A DNA stretch of 64,000 bases from Mycogone perniciosa (lineage: Eukaryota; Ascomycota; Sordariomycetes; Hypocreales; Hypocreaceae), in assembly GCA_025331125.1 (NCBI GenBank), contig JAOALB010000152.1:60910-124909 (forward strand), written 5' to 3'. The translations under genes were made by a program, and so were the position numbers. Within the stretch, counting starts at the first letter, position 1, and each line of letters starts with the position of its first letter. The notes beneath the pieces were generated by a model. That model ran no database searches. It was given only the letters and a program-made list of their open reading frames with translations, and was not told where the DNA came from. Below are positions 23,554-35,417 of this stretch, in pieces.

Positions 23554-26500
23554 ATGAGTGGCATGTCATTCCACGGCCCAATCGAGGGCCGCAATGCCGT
23601 GGTAGGCAACAGTGTCTCTGAAGGCGGAACCCTCAACGTCGTTATCCACCAATCTCTGGAAAGCGATGAGGATAAGGAATGCCTCAAGGACTTGCGCGCG
23701 ACGGACCCTCGCGATGAAAAGACGCGCATCCAGGAAACTAAAGGCGGCCTGCTTCGAGACTCGTACTACTGGATCCTCGACCATAATGACTTCCAAAGAT
23801 GGCTTGGAGATCCGCAGTGCCGGCTGCTCTGGGTCAAAGGAGACCCTGGCAAGGGCAAGACGATGTTGCTATGTGGCATTATTGACGAGATGGAGCTCAA
23901 ATCGCATCGCCTGTCCTACTTCTTTTGCCAGGCGACTGTTGCGGAACTAAGGAATGCAACTGCTGTACTGCGGGGACTAATCTACAGCCTCGTCATTCAA
24001 CAGCCATCGCTCATCTCTCATGTTCGAGAGAAGTACGATCAAGCGGGCAAGCAGGTGTTTGAAGGTCGGAATGCCTGGACCATCCTGTCCAAGATGCTTG
24101 AGAAAATGCTCAAGGATCCGGGCCTCGGAAATGCTGTACTGATCATTGACGCTCTTGATGAGTGTGTGGAAGACCTTCCACGTCTTCTCGACTTTATCGA
24201 TCAGGCATCTTCCTGTTGTCCCGCCAAGTGGATCGTATCCAGTCGCAATTGGCCAAGCATTGAAGAGAGACTCGATAATGCGGCACAGAAAGTCAGGATA
24301 TGCCTCGAGCTGAATGAGGATTCTATCTCCGCCGCTGTTCGAGCTTACATCCGCTTCAAGGTGCAGTACCTAGCGCAAAGAAAGAATTATGATGAAGAAA
24401 CTCGAGAATACGTCGAACAGTATCTGGTTTCTAATGCGAACGACACATTTCTCTGGGTAGCTTTGGTCTGTGAGGAGCTCGCAGACTCAAAGGTCCGGAA
24501 ATGGCATACACGCACTAAATTAAAATCGTTCCCATCAGGACTTGACCCTCTGTATCAGAGGATGATGGAGGATATCTGCAACTCATATGATGCGGACATA
24601 TGCAAACAGATCCTAGCTATTATTTCGGTCGTATATCGCCCCATCACCTTGGTGGAGTTAAAATGCTTGGTGGAGTTACTTGAGATTGATGAAAGCGACA
24701 TGACGGTGCTTATCGCATCTTGCGGTTCTCTCTTGACCCTGCGAGAGGGTGTTATTTACTTCGTGCATCAGTCCGTCAAGGATTTCCTTATGGGAAAGCA
24801 ACTCAACATGGTTTTCCCATCTGGGATCAGAGGAGTGCACTGCACGATATTTTCTCGATCGCTGATAGTTATGTCAGAGACGCTTCGACGCGATGTTTAC
24901 AACCTACATGATCCTGGAGTCCACATCGACAAGGTCGGGACACCTAACCCAGATCCTTTGGCCACAGTCGCATACTCATGCGTATATTGGGCTCATCATC
25001 TCAGTGACTCGGATTCTTTCAATCGAGGAACAATAGAAGAGGCTCTTCAGGACAACGGCAATATCCACATCTTCCTCAAGGAGAAGTTCATCAACTGGCT
25101 CGAGGCCCTCAGCATCCTTCGATGTATGTCAAAGGGAGTGATAGCAATACAGAAACTCAAGAATCTCCTAGTGAGTTTTAATTCACTCGCTGCATCTGAG
25201 TGCTCGCTAAAGCAGTTTAGGGACACGAAGAAAGCCCGCAATTAATGGATTTGATCCAAGATGCGTCTCGGTTTATTCTTTCACACAAAGGTGTGATAGA
25301 GGTTACCCCATTGCAAGTCTACGTGTCAGCGCTCTTGTTTAGCCCCACCAATAGTTTGGTGAGACGTCTGTTCGAGAAGCAAGAGCTGAAATGGGTGATA
25401 TCGAAGCCAACGATGGAAGCGGACTGGAATGCTTGTCTCCAAACGCTTGAGCATCCTGGCAGAGTGTTATCTATCGTTTTCTCGGCGGATGGTCAGTGGT
25501 TTGTTTCAGAATCGGACAATAACATTAAAATCTGGGATGTAGCTACGGGCAGCTGTGTCCAGACAAGTGAGTATGATGATGACAAGGGAGTGGTGACAGT
25601 CGCCTTCTCAGCAGATGGCCCGCGGCTCGCCTCAGGATCAGAAGATACAATCAAGATTTGGAATATAGCCACAGGCGTCTGTCTCTATACACTCAAGCAT
25701 GACCACAAAGCGGCAGCAATCGCCTTATCAGCGGATAGCCAGCGACTCGCCTTAGGATCATCAGATGGGACAGTTGTAGTTTGGAATATAGCTACATGCA
25801 GCTGTCTTCATACACTCAAGCATGACCGCGAAGTGACAGCAATCGCCTTCTCACCGAATGGTCAATGGCTTGCCTCAGGATCATATGATATGACAGTTAA
25901 GATCTGGGATATAGCTATAGGCAGCTGCCTCCGGACATTTAAGGATCATAGTAATATGGTATACTCAGTCGCCTTCTCAGCAGATAGCCAGTGGCTCGCC
26001 TCAAGATCAGCCTATACAATTAATATCTGGAATACAGCTACAGGCGATTGTTTCCGAACTATTGAGCATAACGATATAATATTATCAATCGCTTTCTCAG
26101 CAGACAGCCAATGGCTCGCCTCAGGATTAGCCCATACAATTGATGTCTGGGATATAGCTACGGGCGATTGTTTCCAAACTATTGAGCATAACGATATAAT
26201 ATTATCAATTGCTTTCTCAGCAGACAGCCAATGGATTGCCTCGGGATCATCAAAGGGGAGAGTCAAGATCTGGGATATGGCTATAGGCGGCCATCTTCAG
26301 ACATTTAAGGGTCATAGAGATTGGGTAGAAACAGTCACCTTATCAGCAGATAGCCGGTGGCTCGCCTCAGGATCAGCCCATACAATTGATATCTGGGATA
26401 TAGCTACGGGCGATTGTTTCCAAACTCTTGAGCATAACGATATAATATTATCAATCGCTTTCTCAGCAGACAGCCAATGGCTTGCCTCGGGATCATCTGA

Positions 26501-26999
26501 GGGGATAGTCGAGATCTGGGATAGAGCTACAGGCGACTGTCTCCGGACATTTAAGGACCATAGCAAAATGGTATTCTCAGTCGCCTTCTCCGCAGACAGC
26601 CAGCGGCTCGCCTCGGGATCAGTCGATACGATTAATATCTGGGATACAGCTAAGGGCAGCTGTCTCCAGACACTTAACATCAACGCTCGGTTTGATCGAC
26701 TTTCATTCGACCCAATGGCGAACACTCGTCTCTATACTAACCTTGGCGTTCTGGATCTGAATCTAGAGTCTTTTATTGGCACAACACAGACCGATATTTC
26801 TTTACAACATACTAGCTTCCATGGCTATGGCATAAACAGGAACTGCACATGGATTTTAAAGGATGGCAGACCTGTGGTCCGACTCCCTCCAGACTATGAA
26901 GATTCACCATCGGCTGTGGCAGGATCGATGGTCGCTGTTGGCAGCAGGTCTGTTCGTGTGTTTGTGATGAAGTTCTCAGAACAAGGACCAGATTTGTAA
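23554..26999 (+). CDS. NACHT-WD40 STAND protein (fungal NLR-like)
   Basis: Two exons, 23554-25170 and 25221-26999, encode 1131 residues; the 50-base intron restores GHEESPQLMDLIQD across the junction, and without it the first frame stops. Residues 1-33 form a short Gly/Asn/Val-rich segment (EGRNAVVGNSVSEGGTLNVV), followed by the usual linker with RDSYYWIL. The NACHT NTPase has Walker A GDPGKGKTML at about 96 and Walker B VLIIDALDEC at about 195-204, and FVHQSVKDFLMG lies near 410. The C-terminal half is ten WD40 repeats. The family includes HET-D/HET-E incompatibility proteins, where ligand sensing by the WD repeats triggers NTP-driven assembly and cell death. There is no HET, HeLo or lipase domain in this protein, and none is seen in the adjacent genes. 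Function in self/non-self recognition is inference. Confidence 0.9.
25440..26690 (+). repeat. Ten WD40 repeats, some nearly identical at DNA level
   Basis: Ten units of about 120 bases encode FSADxQWLASGS...IWDIATG. Units starting with GAGCATAACGATATAATATT at 26064, 26184 and 26430 are nearly identical over about 60 bases (2-3 differences by eye), far closer than the other units. Confidence 0.85.
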
Positions 27000-27289
27000 A
27001 TACGAGTACTCCGTAGACATCTGTCTGATTGTTTCACAGGTGGCTATAATAGTCCGCTATCCCGATAAGGATTTCCGATAAGAGCTGTGTAGGAAATTTC
27101 TCCAAACCACCCCACCTTCAGGATCCAACCCACCAACAACAGCATACAAGAAGAGTCAAACAAACACAATCCATTCTGTGTCGATCAACAGACCTCGACT
27201 CGATCTACTATACTCCGAGTAGCTTCGCTGATTCGCATTTCCATAAATAACCTATCTATCGAATCTATCGAGCCCTGCCAATCCACACA

Positions 27290-28518
27290 ATGGCCAAGGT
27301 AGAAGCAGACCCCTTGGACATTATCGACGACACCACGCCATCCAATGAACCCAACGACGAAGACGATCCCATCACCGCCAGCTACCAAGTCTTCCTCAAC
27401 CCTTCTCTCCCTCTCGGCCGCCGTCTCCTCGTCCTTCAGCACCCTAACCGCACCGACAATGCCCCGCGCCCTCCTCCTACAGAGCTGCGTCTCAAGGAGC
27501 GCTCTGGCATGGTTGAGGTCGACATGCCACTCGACAACACCACAGCGTATGACCGCGAAAAGGGCTCACGTTGGGGTCGCACGCTTCAGAACTCTATGGC
27601 TGTGAAGAACGGCGGAAGTCATGGCTTAGCTGGTGGCTTTGGCTTTGGCGCCGTCCAGCAGCGCGCTCCAAGGAAGAAGGGAGACACGGAGGACGAAGAA
27701 GCCCTCGACTGGAACGAGGCTGTTAGACAGGGCAAAGTCCTCAGCACGCAAACACTAGGAGGTCAATATCCCGACACTGACGAAGTCCAATACATGGTCG
27801 GCGTTTTCCAAGGCAGTACGTTCACCCTCCCTACTCCCTTCTCATCTCTCTTTGAGGTGACTCACTGACACAACATCCTCCAGAGGACCTTCATCTCACT
27901 CCCGTATCCTCCCTCGTCCACCTCCGCCCTCAACTCCACCACCTCGATGCTACTACCCAACTCGAGCGCCAATCCGCCGCCGCAGCTTCAAAAGAGGGCG
28001 CCGCGCCGTCTGCATCCTCTGCCCGCGCTATCCACATGACCATCAAGACCACCGCCGATGGCGACAGCGTCGCCGTCGAAACCATGGGCGACCGCCTTCG
28101 CGCCGTCCAGACCGAGCCTTGGCGCAAGATGCGCTACACAGACGAGAACGACGAGGCCGCCTGGGACGTCTACAACGACAGCTTGTTCCTCCGACCAAAA
28201 GCCGAAGCAGAAGCCGAAGAACCCACCCCTGCTGCCGCGGAAGGTGACGCAGCGGATAAGAACCTTGACGAAATGGTTCCTAAGCTGGGCACAAAATGGG
28301 GCGACAAGGAATTCCTCGAAGCCGTGAGCGGCATCAAGAAACCCGATCCAGAGCCTCTGCCGCCTGTGCAAGTAGTAGTCAAGCCAGAACCAATTGTCGC
28401 AGCTCCTCCCCCTCCGCCTCCTCCGGCTGTAGCAAGACCAGAGACGACAAGCAGACCGAGAGGTGGTGCGGCTGCGGTTATGGCTTCAAGAAGAGGAGGC
28501 CGGGGGAGAGCCTCGTAG
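27290..28518 (+). CDS. RPC5: RNA polymerase III subunit RPC5 (yeast Rpc37)
   Basis: Two exons, 27290-27815 and 27884-28518, give 386 residues. The N-terminal half carries the family core: DPITASYQVFLNPSL, LLVLQHPNR, EVDMPLDNTTAYDREKG-type segment, then VLSTQTLGGQYP and VQYMVGVFQGK. Splicing of the 68-base intron joins FQG to KDLHLTPVSSLVHLRPQ, a conserved stretch. The C-terminal part includes EPWRKMRYTDENDEAAWDVY and a Pro- and Arg-rich tail with RGG. The subunit pairs with RPC4 (Rpc53) on polymerase III and acts in initiation and termination at tRNA and 5S genes. The start is the first ATG of the frame. Confidence 0.92.
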
Positions 28519-29072
28519 GGTAGGACGAGTAAAGGACGGCCTCAATATTCTCTTCGAATCCTTTTCTTTTCGTTTTGCATCATGTTCGGCGCATTCGGTT
28601 TCACTGGGTTTACAATACCCAAGGCGTGGATATATAGTTTTCATGCGCTAAAATTTGGTATTGAATTTTGCAGTTCACCCTGTCATACAACTACTACCAA
28701 CCAACTCAGTTTTGGATTCCCTTTTGTGTTCAGCAAGAAACACACCCGTCTCTCCTTGGCATGTGCAAGCCCGCATCATATTGACCACGCCTTTTCTCCT
28801 TCATCTCCTCGTCTCCTCGTCTTCTTGCGACCGTAAAGTGAGTGAGTAGTACAACTGGCAAAGAGAAGAAAACGATAATATCCCGCTTATCGCCCAACCA
28901 AGAGTGACCCTTGCCAGCACGACATTTCTGTTCATAATGTTTCTCCAACCAACCAGCCCCCCCGATGATTCCCATAGCATATGTAGCACAAAGAAGCCCA
29001 GAAGTAGCCCAGAAACCTCCCGTCCAAGCAGTAAAACAAAGCGCAGTCTTGTCGGCTTTCGTCGTCACCCTT
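28519..29072. other. Convergent 3' intergenic region
   Basis: About 0.55 kb between the stops of RPC5 (plus) and PAT1 (minus). Open frames here are out of frame with PAT1 and show no recognisable product. Confidence 0.5.
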
Positions 29073-31604
29073 TTACGACTGCAGCATGTCCACATCCAAC
29101 CCGATGGAGTGCAGGAACAGGTTGACGCTTCCCAATCGCTCGGCAGCCATGGCCGGCGGCAGCGTCTTCGATAAAGCGATAGTGCCGGTGACGCGGTCCT
29201 TGATGGCAAGAACAAGACGAGTCTGCTGGTCGTGACTTGCGCTGACGCCGATGGCAGCGAGGAGCTGCCAGATATGGACATCTGACCCGGCATTAATGCT
29301 GCCTGGGAAGATGTACGGTAGTGATGGCTCGAGTCTGCTAAACAAAATTTCATAGGTTTGATCCCTATTCAGACGTTAGCAATAGTAAATGATTCAACCG
29401 TATAACACCACATACCACTTCTCCCACTGCTCTGCAGTTCCGGCATTCGTCTGTTTCAGCAACACGGCACGGCTGAGAATCAATGTGAGCATTGAGACTC
29501 CAACTCTCGTCTTAGCAATGAGGTCCACGCTCAGGTTCGTCGCAATCAGATTGAGGACACCATCAACAATGTCGAGACCCGTATCGTTAAAGTACTGCAT
29601 CAAAGATGGCATAACAGTCGACATGAACAGGTCAATATTCTCGCGCATTCTCGCATTCAGAGTCGTCTCATCACTGGAGATAGTTGCTCCTTGCACCACA
29701 TCCAACTGGTCAAGATGGTAGATGATCATGGTCAAAATGGTCGTCCGCTGTTCGAAGCCAAGGTGTGGGAAGATCCGTGGGACGGCCTTCTTTCCCTTGG
29801 CGCAGGACAGGAAGGCGATAAAGGGATGAGGAACCGTGGCGCCAATGGGCTCATGAACCTTCAACTCCTCCCAAAGTTTGCCATTGAGGCCCTCCAGCGT
29901 GACAGCCCACTCCCTGTGCTTCTCTTGCAAGTCCTCGTTTGGCTGGTTCGTCAATGGGGGCGGTAGAAGTCGGACGTGATCTTCAATTTTCATCAACGTG
30001 ATATAAACCTGTTCCACATTTCGTAGGATGGTCCTACGGTTGAGACCACTGGCAGCTGTTGGCACCTTCTTTCCATTGGCCGGGCGCTGGGGTTCGCTCT
30101 CTGTGCGCTTGATATTGAGCAGTGGTTTCGGAGTCTTCGCATTGCTAAAGGATATTTTGCCCAAACTACCCGCAATCACCAGCTGTGGATTCTTGGGCTT
30201 GTTCTTGGCCGCTTCGACAGCTCGTTGCACCTGCTGTTCCATACGCTGAATATGATTTTCCGCGGGCCGTCCATGGCGGCGCATATTGCCATGGCGACCG
30301 CCAGTCTGGAAAAGATAGGTTTGAGCAAAATTGCTCAGGGGTTGGCTGGGATTTTGGCGCTGACCGGCTCGAATGTGACTATACACTTGGTAATAGAAAT
30401 CCTCAGAGAGAGATGTGTCAGATCCCTGCTCAACGGGGTTTCCTGTTGCGGAGACGAGTTGTTGAAGCTGGATCCGGGTGATGAAGTTCTTGTCTTGGGG
30501 GGTCATCACGCCGTTATCCTTGGATAGCAGCCAGATTTTGTGATTGCGCTTTGCTCGCTTTGTCTCCTGATCCAAGAATGCCGCCTTTTCCTCCTCCGAC
30601 ATCTGAGGCATCTGAGGATGTGCGTGCACGTGCGGGGGCATTCTGGGCACAGATCCAGTAGAGCGTGGGAGATGATGAGTGGAAGTTCCCATGCGTGCAG
30701 ATTCACCTGACAGGCGATTGGGGTTCTGCAGGATCTGCACGGGTTGGACTGCGGGTACTTGTTGATGTTGCAAGTGCTGATTTGCTGTAGAATCCGCAGG
30801 CTTGGGCTGTAAGCTTTGAGGTCGCTGTAGGATGGTGACGGGCTGAACCTGGCCATGCTGGACAAGGGGCGATGCTTGCTGCCCATAGCCAGTTGAAGTG
30901 TGCTGATACGTGGCAGCTTCTGCGAAAGCCGGTTGAGGTGATGGTTTTACCTGAGCGCGCATTGCGGCTTCAACTTCCTCCAGGCTCATGACTTTCCGGC
31001 CAACACTACTTGAGAGCACCGGCGGGGTTGCGGGTGCGAGCGTAGGCACAGGCACAGGCACAGGCATAGGCATAGGCACAGCAGAAGACCTTGCAGCAGA
31101 GGCTGCTGTCTTGGATGGGGCTATGCCCCAGATGCTTTGGTCGACATGCAAGTCCGGAAGTGGCTCGGATTCCTTGTACTTCTCGTAGCCTGTGCGGATA
31201 GGTTGCGGAATAGACTCTCCATAGTACGAGGTCGACGCAGCTGACGTACCCGCAGGCTGGCTGTATGCGGCGGCGTTGGATCTCGCAGTCGGCTGCTGTC
31301 GATTGAAACGAAGATGCTCCTCTTCAATGGCGTCCACAACCTTGGCTGTCTGACCGAAGAAATCAAAGTCCTTGCCGACCTTGGCGGTGGTGGTGGGCCC
31401 ATCGCCGCCACCGAAAGTGTCGTCATTGAAGGCATCGTCGGCATCGTCCAATTGGTCTCCGAGTCCATCGTAGGTGTCTTCGAAGTTGAGAGCCTCCCCA
31501 CCGTCGTCGTAATGACCAGAAAGACTGGCGAAAGGGTCGTGCGCCTGGGAGAAACCAGGCGCAGCCGTATTATGACGGCTGGTGTCGAAACCGAAGAAAG
31601 ACAT
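29073..31604 (-). CDS. PAT1: PAT1, mRNA decapping activator
   Basis: Exons 31604-29416 and 29364-29073 encode 826 residues. The N-terminus MSFFGFDTSRH and the acidic stretch after it are conserved in the family and in yeast bind the helicase Dhh1. A long Pro/Gln/Ala-rich low-complexity middle part follows. The C-terminal helical domain has MRRHGRPAENHIQRMEQQVQ and NRRTILRNVEQVYITLMKIE, then the superhelical region to LHSIGLDVDML. The 51-base intron (29415-29365) is placed so that AEQWEKW joins DQTYEILFSRLEP. PAT1 bridges the Lsm1-7 ring and the decapping enzyme in P-bodies and promotes mRNA turnover. Confidence 0.93.
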
Positions 31605-33359
31605 TACGTATCAGGTTCGACGACGAGGATGAAGAAATCGTATTGTTCTATTCGATACCATTAGTCTCGACTTTGGAGAAGCTCATGAAAAACAAAGGGC
31701 GATTATATAGAGGGCTAGGACAGCACCATCTGCTGTCGGCCCGCTCGCAGCTGAAACGCCACTTGGGCTTGCGCCAAAAATGGCTTGTATCAACCCACGG
31801 GCCTCCAAATGCCAAACAGCTGGCGGTTTGGGCCTCAAGAGTCACGATGGCAGGGAAATCTCGAGGCCCAGGCATTCGCATAGTTCTATGCGTATCCCGT
31901 GCGATTCACCGACATCGCTTGCCGTACTGACACCAGAAAATATACCCAATGCCAAGTTGTTGGCAGCAGATCGCAGACGCTGTTGCCCCCGCCATTTCCC
32001 AGGGAAGATCCCCGTCGAATATGAAGATAGAGAAAACGTGGATTCCACTCACCGCTAAGATGATGAAGGGGTTGGGAGAGAGTCAGATGCGCACAAATCT
32101 ATCATGTTGTCTTCCAGTTGCGAGCCCAATATCGAGGAGAAAACCGCCCAAACAAGACAAGGAAGCTGACCAAACACGATTGATCGTTTCAAAAATCGCG
32201 AGCCCAACAGCCCGGCTACCGGAGGATCCAGAAAAACAGAGCGTTGGGCAAGGCGACTGTGGAACTCGGGGCGTCTGGAGAAGCCTGATTGTGCGACTTG
32301 AGGGAGGGAGAGAGAAACTGACGTCCTCGCAACACCCCACATTGGCAAGGCCAGTCATCCGGCAAGTGGAGGTCACGTGCCTTGACGCATGAATCGTGAA
32401 TGCATGGAATGGAATGCAAGGGTCAAGATTTGGTGGCAATGCATCTGCTGCAAGGACACCAAGACTTGTATTTCTTTTTCTTCTTCGCCGCAAATAGGTA
32501 ACGTTTGCGAGGCTGTCAATGTCCGGTGAAGGAAGTACTAGCAGATTGATTGGTGCGAATCATTTCTGCCCTCGCTGTTTTTTTTGTGTCAATTGAAGGG
32601 AGCACCCATCTGTATAATGTATAATGCGGGTTCTGTCTTCATCAACTCCCTGCATATTGTTCCACGCCCTTGAGGGAAGAGGGACTTGTGTGAGTTATTA
32701 CTAGCATCGCCTGTTAGCAAAGATCGCTGCAGTTGTAACTGTCGATCGAGTGGAGTTGATGGTTGTGATCCTTTGCATTATAGATCTCTTCTAACATGGG
32801 TATGGATTAAAATTCCAACTGGGGATCTTGTAAACAGCACGATACTTCTACAGCATCGGACGAGTATGTGGCTTAGGCTAATGGCATATCAATTAAATTG
32901 GGGAATTGGTGCCAACATATCTCAATCACACTTGGGGCGTTGGGATATCCACGAGTACTGGACCGCCGGCCTACCAGTCTTGAGATCTACCGTCCCTATT
33001 AGCTATCACAGGGGGTACATGATGACACAGAAAGTCTTGTCGTGCGTCTTCTGCCCGTGACTCTGAGCTTGATAGCACTCTGCACCGTATGAGTGGCCGA
33101 GGCTCATCATGAATCAAACGCAACAAGTAGCTCCGACACGACAAGGACTGTGGGAGTTCTTGATACGGAAAGAATGCCATAGAAATGCGTTTTCCGAGGT
33201 ACAAAACGGCAGTTGCTACCATTTCGTTTCTTGGAGATCGAGAGAGGTAGTCGTTACCAACGGCTAGATAGGTAGAAAGCGAAGAAGTCTCACGGCATGT
33301 CCCCAATATCCATTTCACGTCACCATTGGCATCCATACTGAACCAAACAAATCATAAAT
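31605..33359. other. Divergent intergenic region
   Basis: 1.75 kb between PAT1 (minus) and the 2EXR gene (plus). A CACGTG site lies near 32373-32378. Several overlapping open frames occur on both strands (the longest about 147 residues), but none shows family motifs or convincing codon pattern. No RNA gene recognised. Confidence 0.5.
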
Positions 33360-34700
33360 ATGTCAACATTCAATGATCTTCCACAAGAGCTGCGGCTGAA
33401 AATCTGGCGCTCTACTCTTGAGAGTCGCCTCATCGTCTTCATTCTCAGTCTCCAAAACGGACAATGGCATATCAAGAGCAGCCCCAAAAACACTGCACCG
33501 ACTCTGATGCGTGTGAATTCAGAGTCCCGGGCCGAGATGCTATTCTGGCATAGGCGAATCCGAATCTACAAGCGTCTTCACAACAATGTCTCCCTCAACC
33601 AATCCACAACTGATGGGGGCATCGTCGATAGCCGCTTCACTGAGACTTTCTTTAACCCAGCACGCGATACCCTGTTCATCAGCAAAATTAGTGATACTGG
33701 TCAGGCGAGGTTTAACCCCAAGGCCTTAATCCCACTCATTACTCAAGCCCATGCGCGACATGTCCTGTTTCATTGCTCATTCTGCGACATGAGTAACTTT
33801 ACTGCCATCCTTCGTGTCATCAGTGGCAGACGCTCAGTGGAGACGGTGACATTTTACCTTCCTCACAAATATTGCAAACGTATCGCAGTCCGAATGGCGC
33901 GACACGATGGTCTGCCAGAAACCGCTGTGGCAAGTATGCCTCCACCAACGCCAACAGAAATACTTGAAGGGGAGGGAGGTCGGCCATCAGTTCTCAACAC
34001 CCACTCGAAGTCCTGGACTTTTATACCTGTCCGAGAGACATTACGTCGACATGGCGCCGTTCTGTTCAACAACCATAAACCAAATGGAGCAAACCGCATG
34101 GCGCGTCTCCTGATTGTGGACAATACTACCTTTCCAGATGAATTCATCTGGGGTCTCGCTGCTCGTACGGCAGCTTTCCTGCGTCACACACCGACTGATC
34201 CATCCCACCCATCGAGTACCGTTCCTATGAGATGGAAACAAGACATCTTCCGTCTGTTTGACGGCGTATGTGTGCCAAGCTTCAGGCTTGGCGGTGCGCC
34301 CCCTTATAACGTTCTAGGCCGAGACAACAGAATATATTTGGACACGACAGTCGCAGTAGTGGCACGGATTGCGCTGAAGGAATTGCGAATGACAGGTTGC
34401 AGATTTCCTGTCCTCGGCGTTGATGTTATCGCCAAAGCATGGGAAGCGCTGAATCGAAAAGCCTGGATGGAGGCAATTCTTTGGGGGAAAGACGTGGAAA
34501 GCTGGGAGGAAGCCAGAGAGGGTGGCCACGTGCAGACTCGAGGGACGATGGGGGGAGCCGTAGGTTGGGGCGAACGATGGGAAATTGAAAGCGTTGTGGG
34601 AGGAATTTTGCACCTGAGGGTATGGAATCTTGATGAATCCCCCGATAATGACAGTGACCCTTCTCCTCGTCATGCTTACGAGTATACTCACGATTCGTAA
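33360..34700 (+). CDS. 2EXR-domain protein
   Basis: A single exon of 446 residues. The N-terminus FNDLPQELRLKIWRSTLESRL is the start of the 2EXR domain (named after two conserved E-x-R patterns), with the second pattern at VNSESRAEM; a third shared segment is FNPARDTLFIS. This lineage-expanded fungal family starts like an F-box (LPxELRxxIW), but a role in ubiquitin ligation is not proven. The rest has no domain I recognise; hydrophobic and aromatic stretches suggest a folded globular region up to about residue 420 and a polar tail. It is flanked by non-coding gaps of 1.7 and 0.7 kb. Likely accessory. Confidence 0.75.
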   Translation: MSTFNDLPQELRLKIWRSTLESRLIVFILSLQNGQWHIKSSPKNTAPTLMRVNSESRAEMLFWHRRIRIYKRLHNNVSLNQSTTDGGIVDSRFTETFFNPARDTLFISKISDTGQARFNPKALIPLITQAHARHVLFHCSFCDMSNFTAILRVISGRRSVETVTFYLPHKYCKRIAVRMARHDGLPETAVASMPPPTPTEILEGEGGRPSVLNTHSKSWTFIPVRETLRRHGAVLFNNHKPNGANRMARLLIVDNTTFPDEFIWGLAARTAAFLRHTPTDPSHPSSTVPMRWKQDIFRLFDGVCVPSFRLGGAPPYNVLGRDNRIYLDTTVAVVARIALKELRMTGCRFPVLGVDVIAKAWEALNRKAWMEAILWGKDVESWEEAREGGHVQTRGTMGGAVGWGERWEIESVVGGILHLRVWNLDESPDNDSDPSPRHAYEYTHDS

Positions 34701-35417
34701 CCGCGTGTGTGTGTTGGCGCATTGGAAGAACTCAACACATTTCCGAGCAGTGGAGGCTATGCAGCTGGTTCGTTATGTGAATATTAATAACTTGCTGAGT
34801 TAAGACCTTGATGGTTGAAGATTCCCTTTGAATGGATCTTGTGTCGACCTGGAGAGACATTGCGATATGGTGGATTATACGAAGTAGTACTTCGTACATT
34901 GGTTTTTTCTTTCTTTCTTTCTTTAGCATAGCATGCGTCGCCTCATGCAGCTTATATCCGAAACCCGTTAGTACTAAAGATGCAGGTCTTCATGAGGTCG
35001 TATTCGCTGCGACGTCATTAAACTTTGCGACTCTAAAACGGTGCTGACCAGACGTCCAGCCAATCAGAGCGCAGAGTGTTCGGAAGATAAAGATGACTAA
35101 GCTATGCCTGAAAGGTGTTGGCCAGCTGGCTGTAATACCCAATACGGGAGGACGCGCAGCTCCTGAAGCCTCGCCTCTCAATGTCGCAATTGCTATTAAC
35201 GATTCTCGAGTTGCGCTACCATCGAGACGACGAAGCTGCGGTTTTGCCAGAAGCACTTTTGGTCTGAGAGACTCGGTGTCGATTGCGTCTATTGTCGACT
35301 GAGTGGTTGGCGCGCCTGGCTGCGTTGCCCCTATACCTTACTTCTACTACTGCTACAACTACGACGACGTCTCAACGCTCCAAGTCCAACCGTGGAATGA
35401 TATAACGATTTTGGAAA
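34701..35417. other. Intergenic region
   Basis: 0.7 kb upstream of the TM9SF gene. It has TACGAAGTA and TACTTCGTA words at about 34878-34899 and a short TTTC run. No gene seen. Confidence 0.5.

Noticed and set aside
32971..33336. 121-residue open frame on the minus strand upstream of the 2EXR gene
   Set aside because: No family features; it lies in a promoter-like gap, and frames of similar length on both strands there are equally uninformative.
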